A stretch of 23,987 bases of DNA from an uncultured Pelagibacteraceae bacterium (GTDB lineage Bacteria > Pseudomonadota > Alphaproteobacteria > Pelagibacterales > Pelagibacteraceae), in the NCBI GenBank assembly GCA_902572155.1, contig CACGET010000015.1:1-23987 (forward strand), given 5' to 3'. This document shows, piece after piece, positions 7,201 to 13,797 of the stretch (position 1 is its first letter; the number at the start of each line of letters is the position of its first letter). Position numbers and translations under genes: made by a program. Below the pieces are notes generated by a model that ran no database searches, was not told the DNA's origin, and was given only the letters and a program-made list of their open reading frames with translations.

Positions 7201-8024
7201 CTAGAATTAAATTTTTGTAAACGATGATCATAATAGCTTATTCCATATAAATTTCCATTACTATCGTAATCAGCTCCTAATGCATGTCTGTTACATCCAT
7301 TAGCAGAGGAAAAACTTGTGCAACTTCTTTTTGACCAAGTTAAATTTCCATTACTTGCTATATCAAATTCATTAAATGAGCTATCAGACCAATTAAATCT
7401 ACCAGATACTAATTTGGTTCCAGCGTTATTTGTATTCAAAAAATAACCAGAGGACAATTGGCTAAAAGTTTGATTTCCCAAAAAAGTAAAACTGCTATTA
7501 TTTCTAAACTTCTGAATCCAGCCACCATAATTTCTTATAAATATAAAATCATTTGTAACTGCTATTCCATATGTACTACTATTCATTAAAATATTTCTGC
7601 TAGATTGTCTTACGCAGCCACCCTCTAAATTAAGGACTTTTATGTCTCTACCATATCTTGAATAAATATAAATTTGATCATTTACAATTTGAAAGTCCAT
7701 TGCATATGCCCATTGAGTACAACTAAAACCATAAGATCCAAAAGCTTTTATAAAAGTTCCATCACTTTTATATTTTTTAATTCTATTATAATTATATTCT
7801 AAGATATAAATATTTCCTTGACTGTCAGTTTGCACGTCAGTTGGATAATATAAAGCAGAACTAGACTGAACAGGTGCCCTCATACTTCCTGAGTTATCAA
7901 GCATTATTAATATGTTTGCTGGCATATCCGAGGTTCCTGTGCCTGGTGGAGGACTCTTTGCATTGGCATTTAAAAACACCAGAGATATAATTAAAGTAAT
8001 TATTATTTGCCTGAATCTAACCAT
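4287..8024 (-). CDS. pilY1: PilY1-type pilus tip adhesin with a propeller inserted into its vWA domain
   Basis: 1245-residue secreted protein at the pilus tip, acting in pilus priming, adhesion and surface sensing. Residues 1-22 are a Sec signal. A von Willebrand A domain starts with MIDAS loop D43-N-S45-G-S47, but residues about 56-331 interrupt it with NHL-like propeller blades (YYPTDVQTDSQGNIYILEYN; YYPYGVHVDKNDKVYVADYS). The vWA then resumes with TRLDVAK (334-340), MIDAS Thr394 (GGGTNLL) and Asp428 (VISDG), ending near 500. Residues about 640-1205 are the PilY1/PilC propeller, with ANNGILHAFKSSDGEELWGY and WRTILISGVGGGGQGFFALD. The loop around 1006-1013 (NGTDKADY) lies where PilY1 homologues bind calcium, but it is poor in acidic residues. 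Several spaced cysteine pairs (685/690, 1116/1121, 1163/1177) suggest disulfides. It overlaps the upstream gene by 22 bases and closes the minor-pilin operon. Confidence 0.9.
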   Translation of the reverse strand: MVRFRQIIITLIISLVFLNANAKSPPPGTGTSDMPANILIMLDNSGSMRAPVQSSSALYYPTDVQTDSQGNIYILEYNYNRIKKYKSDGTFIKAFGSYGFSCTQWAYAMDFQIVNDQIYIYSRYGRDIKVLNLEGGCVRQSSRNILMNSSTYGIAVTNDFIFIRNYGGWIQKFRNNSSFTFLGNQTFSQLSSGYFLNTNNAGTKLVSGRFNWSDSSFNEFDIASNGNLTWSKRSCTSFSSANGCNRHALGADYDSNGNLYGISYYDHRLQKFNSSFNYVSKVGSYSRSGPFYYPYGVHVDKNDKVYVADYSNRSVRIFDTNLQLQSSIGGSGGTRLDVAKTVIKKIVSNTDLTSGANFGLMEWGSRPNMRVNISDTGAKTIYTNVMGIRAGGGTNLLSAITSARSYFKNNVKNYKLSCVKNYLIVISDGYWSGHNSVLGIADTMNKSENIQTFAVGLDVVHNNYVQLAQKGGTKTPLYASNANDLLNKLTDAIKQAISGRLTFTTPAIMSDVTKGDFIYQSTFKYEKDKQWQGYLKKYKLKADGTFDAEQWDAAAKLNNKKASARNIWTIGLGVTGLNNFTTTNTTLLKPLLFPNFQGTQAQPDPTDTQVNNLINFIRGVDTYDQDADKNTTEEIHKLADIYHSDLIVVGKPDASTADTGNTNFNKTDAYYRMQNGYNNFKNNKCGSKNCANRTEVVIAGANNGILHAFKSSDGEELWGYIPPIVFDNLERVPSSKANTTNAIYGVDGSPVVKDIYFDDTPNDGSNNPRWRTILISGVGGGGQGFFALDITDVDNPKHLFAVQNDFTNSIVKYWGSDENRQDFGYAGGSIVAEYDYRKLGETWSTPRIIRIKVSGVEKWVAVFGGGYNGASSPDYGSAVFVVDIEDGGKLLKKIDITDNQNLAATYSFTLKKGSGGRDNSTPRKYIPINLGQFGLNSYNHTTHQLVLSGNLSGGGISEDKVGNVSQNIRIETNEALKADLSLTIKILDINDIVNSLPADLRVITANGTDKADYIGGMVYASDIEGKITKINLTDVGTMYDTTTFFDAEANSLNGRYLYNSPEATFNSDGNLWLYFGTGNTQKLQEQSNSVQNRVYGVKDTDFPRFNQISKNTIQYCTNSSCPTAKQGWYVNLTKSRKLTAEPTIDKDRVYYPLYEPTTGSNACKTGKAILTGYDALCGTSVLTVEVGTGVLSKVIVRKDRLYVGLSGEAKSNVSGFTNKDNLLSTKSAAKSTGKQVQIEFWKENY

Positions 8025-8551
8025 TTTCCTACTTCTTCATAATATTTGTTTAAAGCTGAAGTGCTTTTTAATCTTTGAAGACTAATTACCTCAATTTGTC
8101 CCCCGTTTTGAATATTAGTAACAAGAAATTCTATTAAAACACTTCCTTTTTCCCAGTAATTATTTCCTCTCCATTGGTTTATTGGGAGGCCCTCGGGTAA
8201 TGCAAATTCTCCATATTTTTTCATCGCAAATTTCATTAAATTTCTATCAGGCATATTTGCTCTAACCAGCATAATTCTCTCTAGCTTGTTGTTTATAAAC
8301 AAATATTCGCCCATTGTGCCATGTAAACTTTCTTCATCTTTACAACTTTCATTCAGAGGTAATAAAAAAGTTTCACCACCAAACTCATCAGGCATTAGCA
8401 TTAGAGGACTATCTTTTTCATATTTTAATTTTTGTTTTAGATTTTCAATAGATTTTCCAAGATCGATTAATTCAAAATCACACTTAGCAAATGCGTTAGA
8501 ACTAAAAATCAGTGTTACTATGAGGCTTATAAATAAATATTTTTTCATCAT
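8003..8551 (-). CDS. Uncharacterised periplasmic protein of the minor-pilin operon
   Basis: 182 residues; family not recognised. Residues 1-22 are a clear Sec signal peptide ending A-F-A, so the mature protein would begin at Lys23 and be exported. It has no prepilin leader and no long N-terminal pilin helix, and is not a minor pilin. The mature part is mixed alpha/beta by eye, with two cysteines (24 and 70) that could form a disulfide and a Trp/Gly-rich central segment (INQWRGNNYW). It begins with an ATGATG that overlaps the pilX stop, and its end overlaps pilY1 by 22 bases, so it is co-translated between them. That position suggests a partner or chaperone of PilX or PilY1, in the place where some operons carry small accessory genes, but this is inference only. 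Confidence 0.75.
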   Translation of the reverse strand: MMKKYLFISLIVTLIFSSNAFAKCDFELIDLGKSIENLKQKLKYEKDSPLMLMPDEFGGETFLLPLNESCKDEESLHGTMGEYLFINNKLERIMLVRANMPDRNLMKFAMKKYGEFALPEGLPINQWRGNNYWEKGSVLIEFLVTNIQNGGQIEVISLQRLKSTSALNKYYEEVGKWLDSGK

Positions 8552-9120
8552 CTTATTGTTACCACAGCTTCTAATGCTGAAATATTATTATTTGTTGAGC
8601 TACACGTCGCAGTTGAACCATCACAGCCACAAGAGTATATGGTATAATAAACAAAACCTTGAGGATTTTTCTGCTCAGTATTAGTAAATCCATTTCTGTC
8701 TGGTGTAAGTGTAATAAAGTATTCAAAGGCAAATTTACCAAGCCTTGTAGCCTCTTTTCCTGATGATGATATTAATTGGCTTAAATTGTACTTTCCAATA
8801 TGGTTTTGACCTGATGAATTTTTGAGAGCTCTAGCTGATCCAGGTCTTAAAGTTGGAAAAAGACTTGTTTTACAAAATCTCAATTGGCCATCTGGGTTAG
8901 AACCAGGAAGATAAGAGTTTTGCTTCGTTAACCAATCTTTAGCCATAGAAATTCCACTTTCAGCAGCATAAAATGCTTGTGAACTATTATCTCTATCATT
9001 ATTTGAACTCATATCACTAGATGTCGTTGCGACTAGAGCAACCCCCATTAATGTCATAACCACTAAAAGCATCAAGGATACTGGAAGAGCAAAACCTTTT
9101 TGTTTTCTTAAATTTCTCAT
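8548..9120 (-). CDS. pilX: Minor pilin PilX
   Basis: 190-residue minor pilin. The leader MRNLRKQKG is followed by the processed start FALPVSLMLLVVMTLMGVAL, a class III prepilin peptide cut by PilD after Gly9. Position 5 of the mature protein is Val instead of the Glu of ordinary pilins, as is common for PilX/GspK-type tip pilins. The helix then reads through to the typical PilX segment AFYAAESGI. The C-terminal region has a cysteine cluster (CGCDGS, then another Cys). PilX-type proteins sit at the pilus tip with PilV and PilW and help recruit PilY1. Both ends overlap neighbours by four bases (ATGA junctions), showing tight coupling. Confidence 0.88.
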   Translation of the reverse strand: MRNLRKQKGFALPVSLMLLVVMTLMGVALVATTSSDMSSNNDRDNSSQAFYAAESGISMAKDWLTKQNSYLPGSNPDGQLRFCKTSLFPTLRPGSARALKNSSGQNHIGKYNLSQLISSSGKEATRLGKFAFEYFITLTPDRNGFTNTEQKNPQGFVYYTIYSCGCDGSTATCSSTNNNISALEAVVTIR

Positions 9121-10040
9121 CTATTGTAACCTTGTCCTTCACCAACACTTCCTGATGTATTTGTGACTGGTACTTGTGGTATAGATAAATTTCTAGTGTG
9201 AACACTTGCAAAAAATGTCTCTCGATAATATTTATCTGATGACACATTAATACTACCACCATGATTAGCTTCTCCATTGACTATTCTGTAGCTTCTATTA
9301 CTTTTGTATACTTCTTTTGGTGATCTTACAGTTAAATAAATATCAGCACTATGAACATATGGAGCGTTAGCTGAACCTAAAGGCATGTTGCCATAACTTG
9401 TAGCTGTTGTATTTAAAACTCCTTGTTTTGTTTCCACCGAACCACATCCACTGCTGCAGACTGGTACTAAAACTTTACCATCTTTATCTTTTAATATTAT
9501 TTGAAAATCTACTACGTTAGCTACTAACAGCTCTTCATCTACTGGCATATTATATGCTCTACTAAAAGCTGGACAGCCCGATCTATTTTGTCCATTAGGA
9601 TTTATATTTACATCTCTTGCTAAATAATATTCAGGTGGGTTTACATTTTGTTTTTTTTTTATAAAATATTTTACTCTTTTCCTGTCCTGAGGAGAAATAG
9701 CGTACCACAAAACCAAATAATCAGATTGATTATATTTTCCAGCTATTCCAGATTTTTTACTAGCAACACTTATCAACTGCTGTCTAACATTAAGTTCATT
9801 AAGGTTTTCACAGTTGTTTTGTATAAAAGTTGTTCCTATATATCCAGCGTTTCTTAAATCTTTTGTGATCAAAAGAAGTGCATCTCGTGCTGAAGTATTT
9901 ACTTTAGCTTTCTGTGATACAGCTTCATAAGATTTTGTATAATAGTTATAAGCAGAAAATGCAGCTGCTACCGAAATCAAACCTATTACAATTGCAACTA
10001 GCACCTCAGCTAGAGTAAAACCTTTTTTACTCATCTTCAT
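9117..10040 (-). CDS. pilW: Minor pilin PilW
   Basis: 307-residue prepilin-like protein. The leader MKMSKKG is followed by FTLAEVLVAIVIGLISVAAA with Glu at mature position 5. The segment about 40 residues further on, ARDALLLITKDLRNAGYIG, matches the conserved region of PilW. The remainder is a large beta-rich globular domain with a few cysteines. A run of ten A (minus strand; plus strand 9651-9660) encodes I-K-K-K in mid-gene. It overlaps pilV upstream and pilX downstream by four bases each. Met3 is an alternative start that would leave a five-residue leader; the longer start was kept because of the four-base overlap with pilV. Confidence 0.88.
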   Translation of the reverse strand: MKMSKKGFTLAEVLVAIVIGLISVAAAFSAYNYYTKSYEAVSQKAKVNTSARDALLLITKDLRNAGYIGTTFIQNNCENLNELNVRQQLISVASKKSGIAGKYNQSDYLVLWYAISPQDRKRVKYFIKKKQNVNPPEYYLARDVNINPNGQNRSGCPAFSRAYNMPVDEELLVANVVDFQIILKDKDGKVLVPVCSSGCGSVETKQGVLNTTATSYGNMPLGSANAPYVHSADIYLTVRSPKEVYKSNRSYRIVNGEANHGGSINVSSDKYYRETFFASVHTRNLSIPQVPVTNTSGSVGEGQGYNR

Positions 10041-10510
10041 TTTAATACTACACCTAAAAATTTATTTCTTTTACCTTTGCCTGCTGATAAATTAATTCTA
10101 GCTCGCGTTAAGCCAGAAGAGGTTGAGATAAATGTTCTTTTGTAATCTCCAGATTTACATTCTGGTTTTTTTTCTTGGTATCCAGAACCTTTATTAAATT
10201 TTATAAAATCCTTTTCACTAAAAGCTTTCTTCCATCTATCAATTTTTCTTGCATGAAGAGTTGATGGGGAGGATCCAGAATAAGTGCAACCCACGTTTAT
10301 ACTGCCATAATTTGAAGCGTTATAAGGATCACCAATCATATCTTCAAGAACCATTTCAGATAGAAAATTCATTTTATTCTTTTCAATTGATCGGTCTATT
10401 GCTCCTATTGAATAAGCAGAAAGTTGCATCATAGCAACAAAGCCAATACCAATAATTACCATACAAACTAAAGACTCAATTACTGATATTCCTTTATTTT
10501 GATTACCCAT
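10037..10510 (-). CDS. pilV: Minor pilin PilV
   Basis: 157 residues from the ATG at 10510. The leader MGNQNKG precedes ISVIESLVCMVIIGIGFVAM, with Glu at mature position 5 and the helix pattern of PilV-type minor pilins. The globular part is short and ends with a Lys/Arg-rich strand. An in-frame TTG at 10513 adds only one residue; ATG is preferred. It overlaps the upstream prepilin by eight bases and pilW by four. Named PilV by helix sequence and by its place between a FimT/GspH-type pilin and PilW; sequence outside the helix is too variable to help. Confidence 0.82.
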   Translation of the reverse strand: MGNQNKGISVIESLVCMVIIGIGFVAMMQLSAYSIGAIDRSIEKNKMNFLSEMVLEDMIGDPYNASNYGSINVGCTYSGSSPSTLHARKIDRWKKAFSEKDFIKFNKGSGYQEKKPECKSGDYKRTFISTSSGLTRARINLSAGKGKRNKFLGVVLK

Positions 10511-11156
10511 CAATTTTTATCCATGTGCTTTTATTTTTTAATTTGTAAACTTTTGTATTTATATTCTTATCTACTGTGACTTTATACATATTATCTTGTC
10601 TCGCTCTCAAAGAACATGAGTTTCGTGAAGTATTTACCTTAGAACATATTGTAAAAACATTAACCATTAAGCGTGTTTCTGGATCTCTTTCTGTTTGATT
10701 GCCCCCATAATTAAGCAATCCATCACTTGTCATACATAAAACAGTTCTACTTGGTGATATGTGTACAACGTAATCACTTCCACTTGAGGGGAATTTTATA
10801 GTTTCCATATTAGTTTTTCGAGAAGTTCCTGATTGTCTATAAGCACAAGAGTTGTTTCTTTTATAGGTATTATTTGTGCTTAAGTTTTTATAAGTGTTTC
10901 TAAAGTTTTCATTACTCATGGTATAAACATAGACATCTGGTTGTAATGCAACTTGTACCATTCCGTATTTACCACTTTTAACGGTAGTTTGCATTTCATT
11001 TAAGTATCCAGCAGTTTTTATTGCTTCTGCTTTTACTTCACGATCATTAATCCACTTAATTACATTTGGATATGCAATCACTGCAAATATTCCTAAAATT
11101 GAAATTACAACTAGTAACTCAATTAATGTAAATGCTTTAATTGTTCTTGTCAGCAT
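10503..11156 (-). CDS. FimT/GspH-type minor prepilin with an Ala before the cleavage site
   Basis: 217 residues from the ATG at 11156: leader MLTRTIKA followed by FTLIELLVVISILGIFAVIA, a textbook pilin helix with Glu5. The residue before the cut is Ala, not the nearly invariant Gly. First gene of the minor pilin set, which fits a FimT/FimU/GspH role, the pseudopilin that connects the tip complex to the fibre. The C-terminal half has four or more cysteines and many basic residues. A TTG at 11177 would add seven residues, overlap pilT by 41 bases and sits five bases after an AGAGGA (11188-11183) within pilT. ATG 11156 gives a leader of normal length and was chosen, but the start is undecided. 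Confidence 0.8.
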   Translation of the reverse strand: MLTRTIKAFTLIELLVVISILGIFAVIAYPNVIKWINDREVKAEAIKTAGYLNEMQTTVKSGKYGMVQVALQPDVYVYTMSNENFRNTYKNLSTNNTYKRNNSCAYRQSGTSRKTNMETIKFPSSGSDYVVHISPSRTVLCMTSDGLLNYGGNQTERDPETRLMVNVFTICSKVNTSRNSCSLRARQDNMYKVTVDKNINTKVYKLKNKSTWIKIDG

Positions 11157-12147
11157 GTGAGATTTGTCCACTTGCAATTAAATCCTCTATAGATTTTTCC
11201 ATAGAAATCATTCCTTCTCTAGAAGCAGTTTGCATTACAGAATGGATTTGATGGATTTTTGCATCTCTAATTAAATTTTTAATTGGTGCGTTACAAACCA
11301 TAATTTCAAAAGCACCAACTCTACCTGAGCCATCTTTTTTCTTAAATAATTTTTGAGTAACCACCATGTTTAATGACTCAGCAATCTGTGCTCTTATTTG
11401 TCCTTGTTGTTCTGGTGGAAATACATCAATAATTCTATTAATTGTGTTTGGTGCTCCACTGGTGTGCAGTGTTCCAAAAACTAAATGTCCAGTCTCAGCA
11501 GCTGTTAGTGCTAAACTAATTGTTTCAAGATCTCTAAGCTCTCCAACTAATATTACATCAGGATCTTCTCTTAAAGCAGCTCTTAAAGCATTCGCAAAAC
11601 TTAAGGTTTGTTTTCCAACTTGTCTTTGGGAAACAATACTTTTTTGATCATGATGAATAAATTCAACAGGGTCTTCTATTGTAATAATATTTGCAGCTTT
11701 TTGCTCATTAATTTGATTAATTATCGCTGCAAGTGTAGTTGATTTTCCTGATCCTGTTGGACCAGTAACCAAAACCAAACCTTGGTGAGCATCAAGTAAT
11801 TGATAAAGAACTGGTGGCAAATTTAACTTATCCATATTGGGAGCCTTTGTTTCAACTCTTCTTAATACTGCTCCAGTGCCATTTAAAGTTTTATAAAAAT
11901 TTGCTCTAAATCTCATGTCTGCAAGCATAATACCAGTATCAAATTCTTTATCAGTCTCAAATCTTTGGATTTCTTCTTCAGTACAATTTTTTTTTAAAAG
12001 AGCGTTTAAATCTTCATCTGTAATTTTACTATCTGGAATAGTTACAATTTCTCCAAGCTCTCGATAAGCAATATCAGACCCACCTCTTAAATGAAAATCT
12101 GAAATGTCTTTTTTTTCTATAGCCAATTGATTAATTTTTTCTAACAT
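11137..12147 (-). CDS. pilT: Type IV pilus retraction ATPase PilT
   Basis: 336-residue cytoplasmic hexameric ATPase that depolymerises the pilus for twitching or DNA uptake. Walker A GPTGSGKS is at 129-136, the Asp box IEDPVEF at 157-163, Walker B DVILVGE at 197-203 followed by LRDLETI, and the His box TLHTSGAPNTINRIIDVFP begins at 226. Near the C-terminus APIKNLI (287-293) corresponds to the AIRNLI motif needed for retraction in PilT, with Lys for Arg. The N-terminal PAS-like domain is present and the length is normal, which separates it from the longer PilB. It starts 50 bases after pilD and its end overlaps the first minor pilin, so it leads the minor-pilin/pilY1 operon. Confidence 0.93.
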   Translation of the reverse strand: MLEKINQLAIEKKDISDFHLRGGSDIAYRELGEIVTIPDSKITDEDLNALLKKNCTEEEIQRFETDKEFDTGIMLADMRFRANFYKTLNGTGAVLRRVETKAPNMDKLNLPPVLYQLLDAHQGLVLVTGPTGSGKSTTLAAIINQINEQKAANIITIEDPVEFIHHDQKSIVSQRQVGKQTLSFANALRAALREDPDVILVGELRDLETISLALTAAETGHLVFGTLHTSGAPNTINRIIDVFPPEQQGQIRAQIAESLNMVVTQKLFKKKDGSGRVGAFEIMVCNAPIKNLIRDAKIHQIHSVMQTASREGMISMEKSIEDLIASGQISHADKNN

Positions 12148-12155
12148 GAATAAAT

Positions 12156-12190
12156 AATATATAGCACTTATGCAATTATGGTAATCAAAA
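12156..12190 (-). promoter_or_regulatory. Weak promoter candidate ahead of pilT
   Basis: In the 50-base pilD-pilT gap the minus strand carries TTGATT (12188-12183) and, 19 bases on, TGC followed by TATATA/TATATT (12166-12156), an extended -10-like sequence. A start point would fall a few bases before the pilT ATG. Spacing and matches are imperfect and the region is simply AT-rich, so this could be chance; pilT may also be read through from pilD. Confidence 0.3.
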
Positions 12191-12197
12191 AAATATA

Positions 12198-12989
12198 TTA
12201 ATAGACTATCAAGAATTCTATAATTTGTTGGCCTTTAAAAAAATATACACACGCTGCACAAATTATTGGGGGTCCAAAAGGTATTTCGGTTCTTAAAGTT
12301 TTTTGTTTATTAATCATTGATGGTAATACTGAAATCAATCCAATTATAGATGCAAAAAATAATATAAATGGCACTGATTGCCATCCAAAAAAGAAACCAA
12401 GTGCTGTCATTAATTTTGCATCACCTAATCCCATTGCCTCTACATTTTTTAATTTATCATATAAAAAAATAATCGACCAAATTACAAAAAAGCCTGCCAA
12501 ACCACCTATAATTGATTGATTAAGATCTTCGTTAAAACTAAAATTAAATTCTGTAAAGAAATTATGAATTATAGCTAAAAAAATTAAAGTGAAGTTTAAT
12601 TCATCTGGGATTATAAAGTGCTTAAGATCTATTAGAATAATCATCAACAATATTAAAAATACTATTTGATAAAAGATAACCTCAAAATAATTATCTAAGT
12701 TAATAAATAAAAAAACAAAACTTATAGCAGAGATTAATTCAACAAAGAAATATCTAGGACTTATTTTTTTTTTACAATTTCTACATTTTCCAACTAAATT
12801 TAAAAAAGATACTAAAGGAATATTATCAAACCATTGAATTTTTTTTTTACAGAAAATACAAAAAGATCTTCCAGTTAAGATTCCTTTTTTATCAAATGGT
12901 AACCGATATATTAAAACATTCGCAAAACTTCCTAAAATTAATCCTAATAAAAAAAGAAACGTACAATGAAATATGATTTGTTGATCCAA
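12198..12989 (-). CDS. pilD: Prepilin peptidase / N-methyltransferase PilD
   Basis: 263-residue polytopic inner-membrane aspartic protease that cleaves class III signal peptides of the pilins encoded next to it and methylates the new N-terminus. The N-terminal methyltransferase part has GSFANVLIYRLP (20-31) and the zinc site C44-x2-C47 / C69-x2-C72. The two catalytic aspartates are D121 (ILIDLKHFIIPDE) and D190 in GLGD (187-190). About eight hydrophobic segments follow. The only usable start is TTG 12989; the codon two before it is the TAA of a 37-codon ORF in the same frame, so initiation probably depends on reinitiation. Two runs of ten A follow Cys47 and Cys72 codons (both encode CKKKI). 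Confidence 0.93.
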   Translation of the reverse strand: MDQQIIFHCTFLFLLGLILGSFANVLIYRLPFDKKGILTGRSFCIFCKKKIQWFDNIPLVSFLNLVGKCRNCKKKISPRYFFVELISAISFVFLFINLDNYFEVIFYQIVFLILLMIILIDLKHFIIPDELNFTLIFLAIIHNFFTEFNFSFNEDLNQSIIGGLAGFFVIWSIIFLYDKLKNVEAMGLGDAKLMTALGFFFGWQSVPFILFFASIIGLISVLPSMINKQKTLRTEIPFGPPIICAACVYFFKGQQIIEFLIVY

Positions 12990-12992
12990 TTT

Positions 12993-13106
12993 TTATAATT
13001 TTACAGATGTAATTATTTGAAGCACTTGACCATATACATAATTTAAAAAAACTACTCCATCACTTAAAAATATTTCTAAATTAGGTGTATAAAGGTAAAT
13101 TTCCAT
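12993..13106 (-). CDS. Small 37-residue ORF coupled to pilD
   Basis: An ATG at 13106 overlaps the stop of the preceding 77-residue gene as TAATG and opens 37 codons ending in TAA at 12995-12993, one codon before the TTG of pilD and in the same frame. The peptide begins MEIYLYTPNLEIFLSD and ends QIITSVKL; it is hydrophobic and aromatic with no recognisable motif. It could be a genuine small protein, a leader whose translation delivers ribosomes to the weak pilD start, or a chance ORF. The exact fit at both ends argues against chance. It is below the length most gene callers accept. Confidence 0.5.
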   Translation of the reverse strand: MEIYLYTPNLEIFLSDGVVFLNYVYGQVLQIITSVKL

Positions 13107-13339
13107 TATGATTTAAAAAAGGATTTAAAACAGGAAATAAAGCTTTTAAGATTTTCTGGTTTCCAAATAAAATAAATCAAATAAGGAACAGTTGCTGGTA
13201 AGACACCAAACCAAAACCATTCTTCCCAATTAAAACCCAAATAAGTACCTTTTTTTTTCAAACCATTAAACCAAGTTAAGTATCCAATAGCAATTATCCA
13301 GCCTATTGATACTGTTAAGCAAATTTTATTTTTATTCAT
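13106..13339 (-). CDS. Small two-helix membrane protein, function unknown
   Basis: 77 residues, not recognised. Two hydrophobic segments (about 6-24 and 43-60) flank a short loop rich in Lys and aromatic residues (YLGFNWEEWFWFG); the tail is basic. This resembles an inner-membrane hairpin protein. The start ATG at 13339 follows an 83-base gap after msrB, and the stop overlaps the next small ORF. Proximity to pilD suggests co-transcription but gives no function. Confidence 0.65.
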   Translation of the reverse strand: MNKNKICLTVSIGWIIAIGYLTWFNGLKKKGTYLGFNWEEWFWFGVLPATVPYLIYFIWKPENLKSFISCFKSFFKS

Positions 13340-13422
13340 TAGTTAACTATATAAAATGAAGTAAAAAAATAAATAACTTAAATCTTTTTTTAATCAGTCT
13401 TAATTGTCTACTGTAAATGTTG
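13340..13422. other. Short AT-rich intergenic gap between msrB and the small membrane protein gene
   Basis: 83 bases without an ORF. On the minus strand a TAGACA and, close to the ATG, a TATATA can be seen but not at a convincing spacing. No hairpin followed by a T-run was found. It is one of only a few places where transcription could restart before pilD. Confidence 0.4.
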
Positions 13423-13794
13423 CTATTTTTTTTTAAAAACTAAACAAACTCCATTATTACAATATCTTTTACCTGTAGGTTTTGGTCCATCTTCAAATAT
13501 ATGACCATGATGACCTCCACAATTTTTACAATGATATTCAGTTCTTGCATAGCCAATTAAAAAATCTGTGCTTGTTTCAAATGCATCGGGCAGTGCATCA
13601 TAAAATGATGGCCAGCCTGATCCACTTTCATATTTGGTTTTAGAATCGAATAGTTTCTGATCACAATTTGCACAATGGTAACTACCCTCTCTTTTTTCAT
13701 TATTTAATTCACTGGTTCCAGGTGACTCAGTACCATCATCAAATAAAATTAGTTTTTGTTCAGCGGTGAGATCTTTATTTATCTTCTTAACCAT
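13423..13794 (-). CDS. msrB: Peptide-methionine (R)-S-oxide reductase MsrB
   Basis: 123-residue cytoplasmic repair enzyme reducing methionine-R-sulfoxide in proteins. Zinc-binding pairs C41-x2-C44 and C89-x2-C92 are present, as are the family signatures GSGWPSFYDAL and the C-terminal RYCNNGVCLVF with catalytic Cys112. The usual Ser after RYC-x-N is replaced by Gly, and an extra Cys117 lies five residues later and could act as a resolving cysteine. No signal peptide. It begins three bases after the dehydrogenase stop, so it ends the four-gene cluster that starts with the DadA-like gene. Confidence 0.93.
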   Translation of the reverse strand: MVKKINKDLTAEQKLILFDDGTESPGTSELNNEKREGSYHCANCDQKLFDSKTKYESGSGWPSFYDALPDAFETSTDFLIGYARTEYHCKNCGGHHGHIFEDGPKPTGKRYCNNGVCLVFKKK

Positions 13795-13797
13795 TAA

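Noticed and set aside
8286..8684. A 132-codon plus-strand ORF
   Set aside because: Antisense to the unknown periplasmic gene and pilX; both of these have clear signal or leader peptides, while this ORF has none.
9017..9277. An 86-codon minus-strand ORF spanning the pilX-pilW junction
   Set aside because: It is in another frame of two well-supported pilin genes and its translation shows no motif.
11366..11647. A 93-codon plus-strand ORF opposite pilT
   Set aside because: It covers the conserved Walker B and His box region of pilT and has no independent support.
12993..13106. The 37-codon ORF as an N-terminal extension of pilD cut by a nonsense mutation
   Set aside because: pilD from its TTG already has the complete N-terminal helix and GSFANVLIYRLP motif of the family, so nothing is missing; the ORF is treated as separate.
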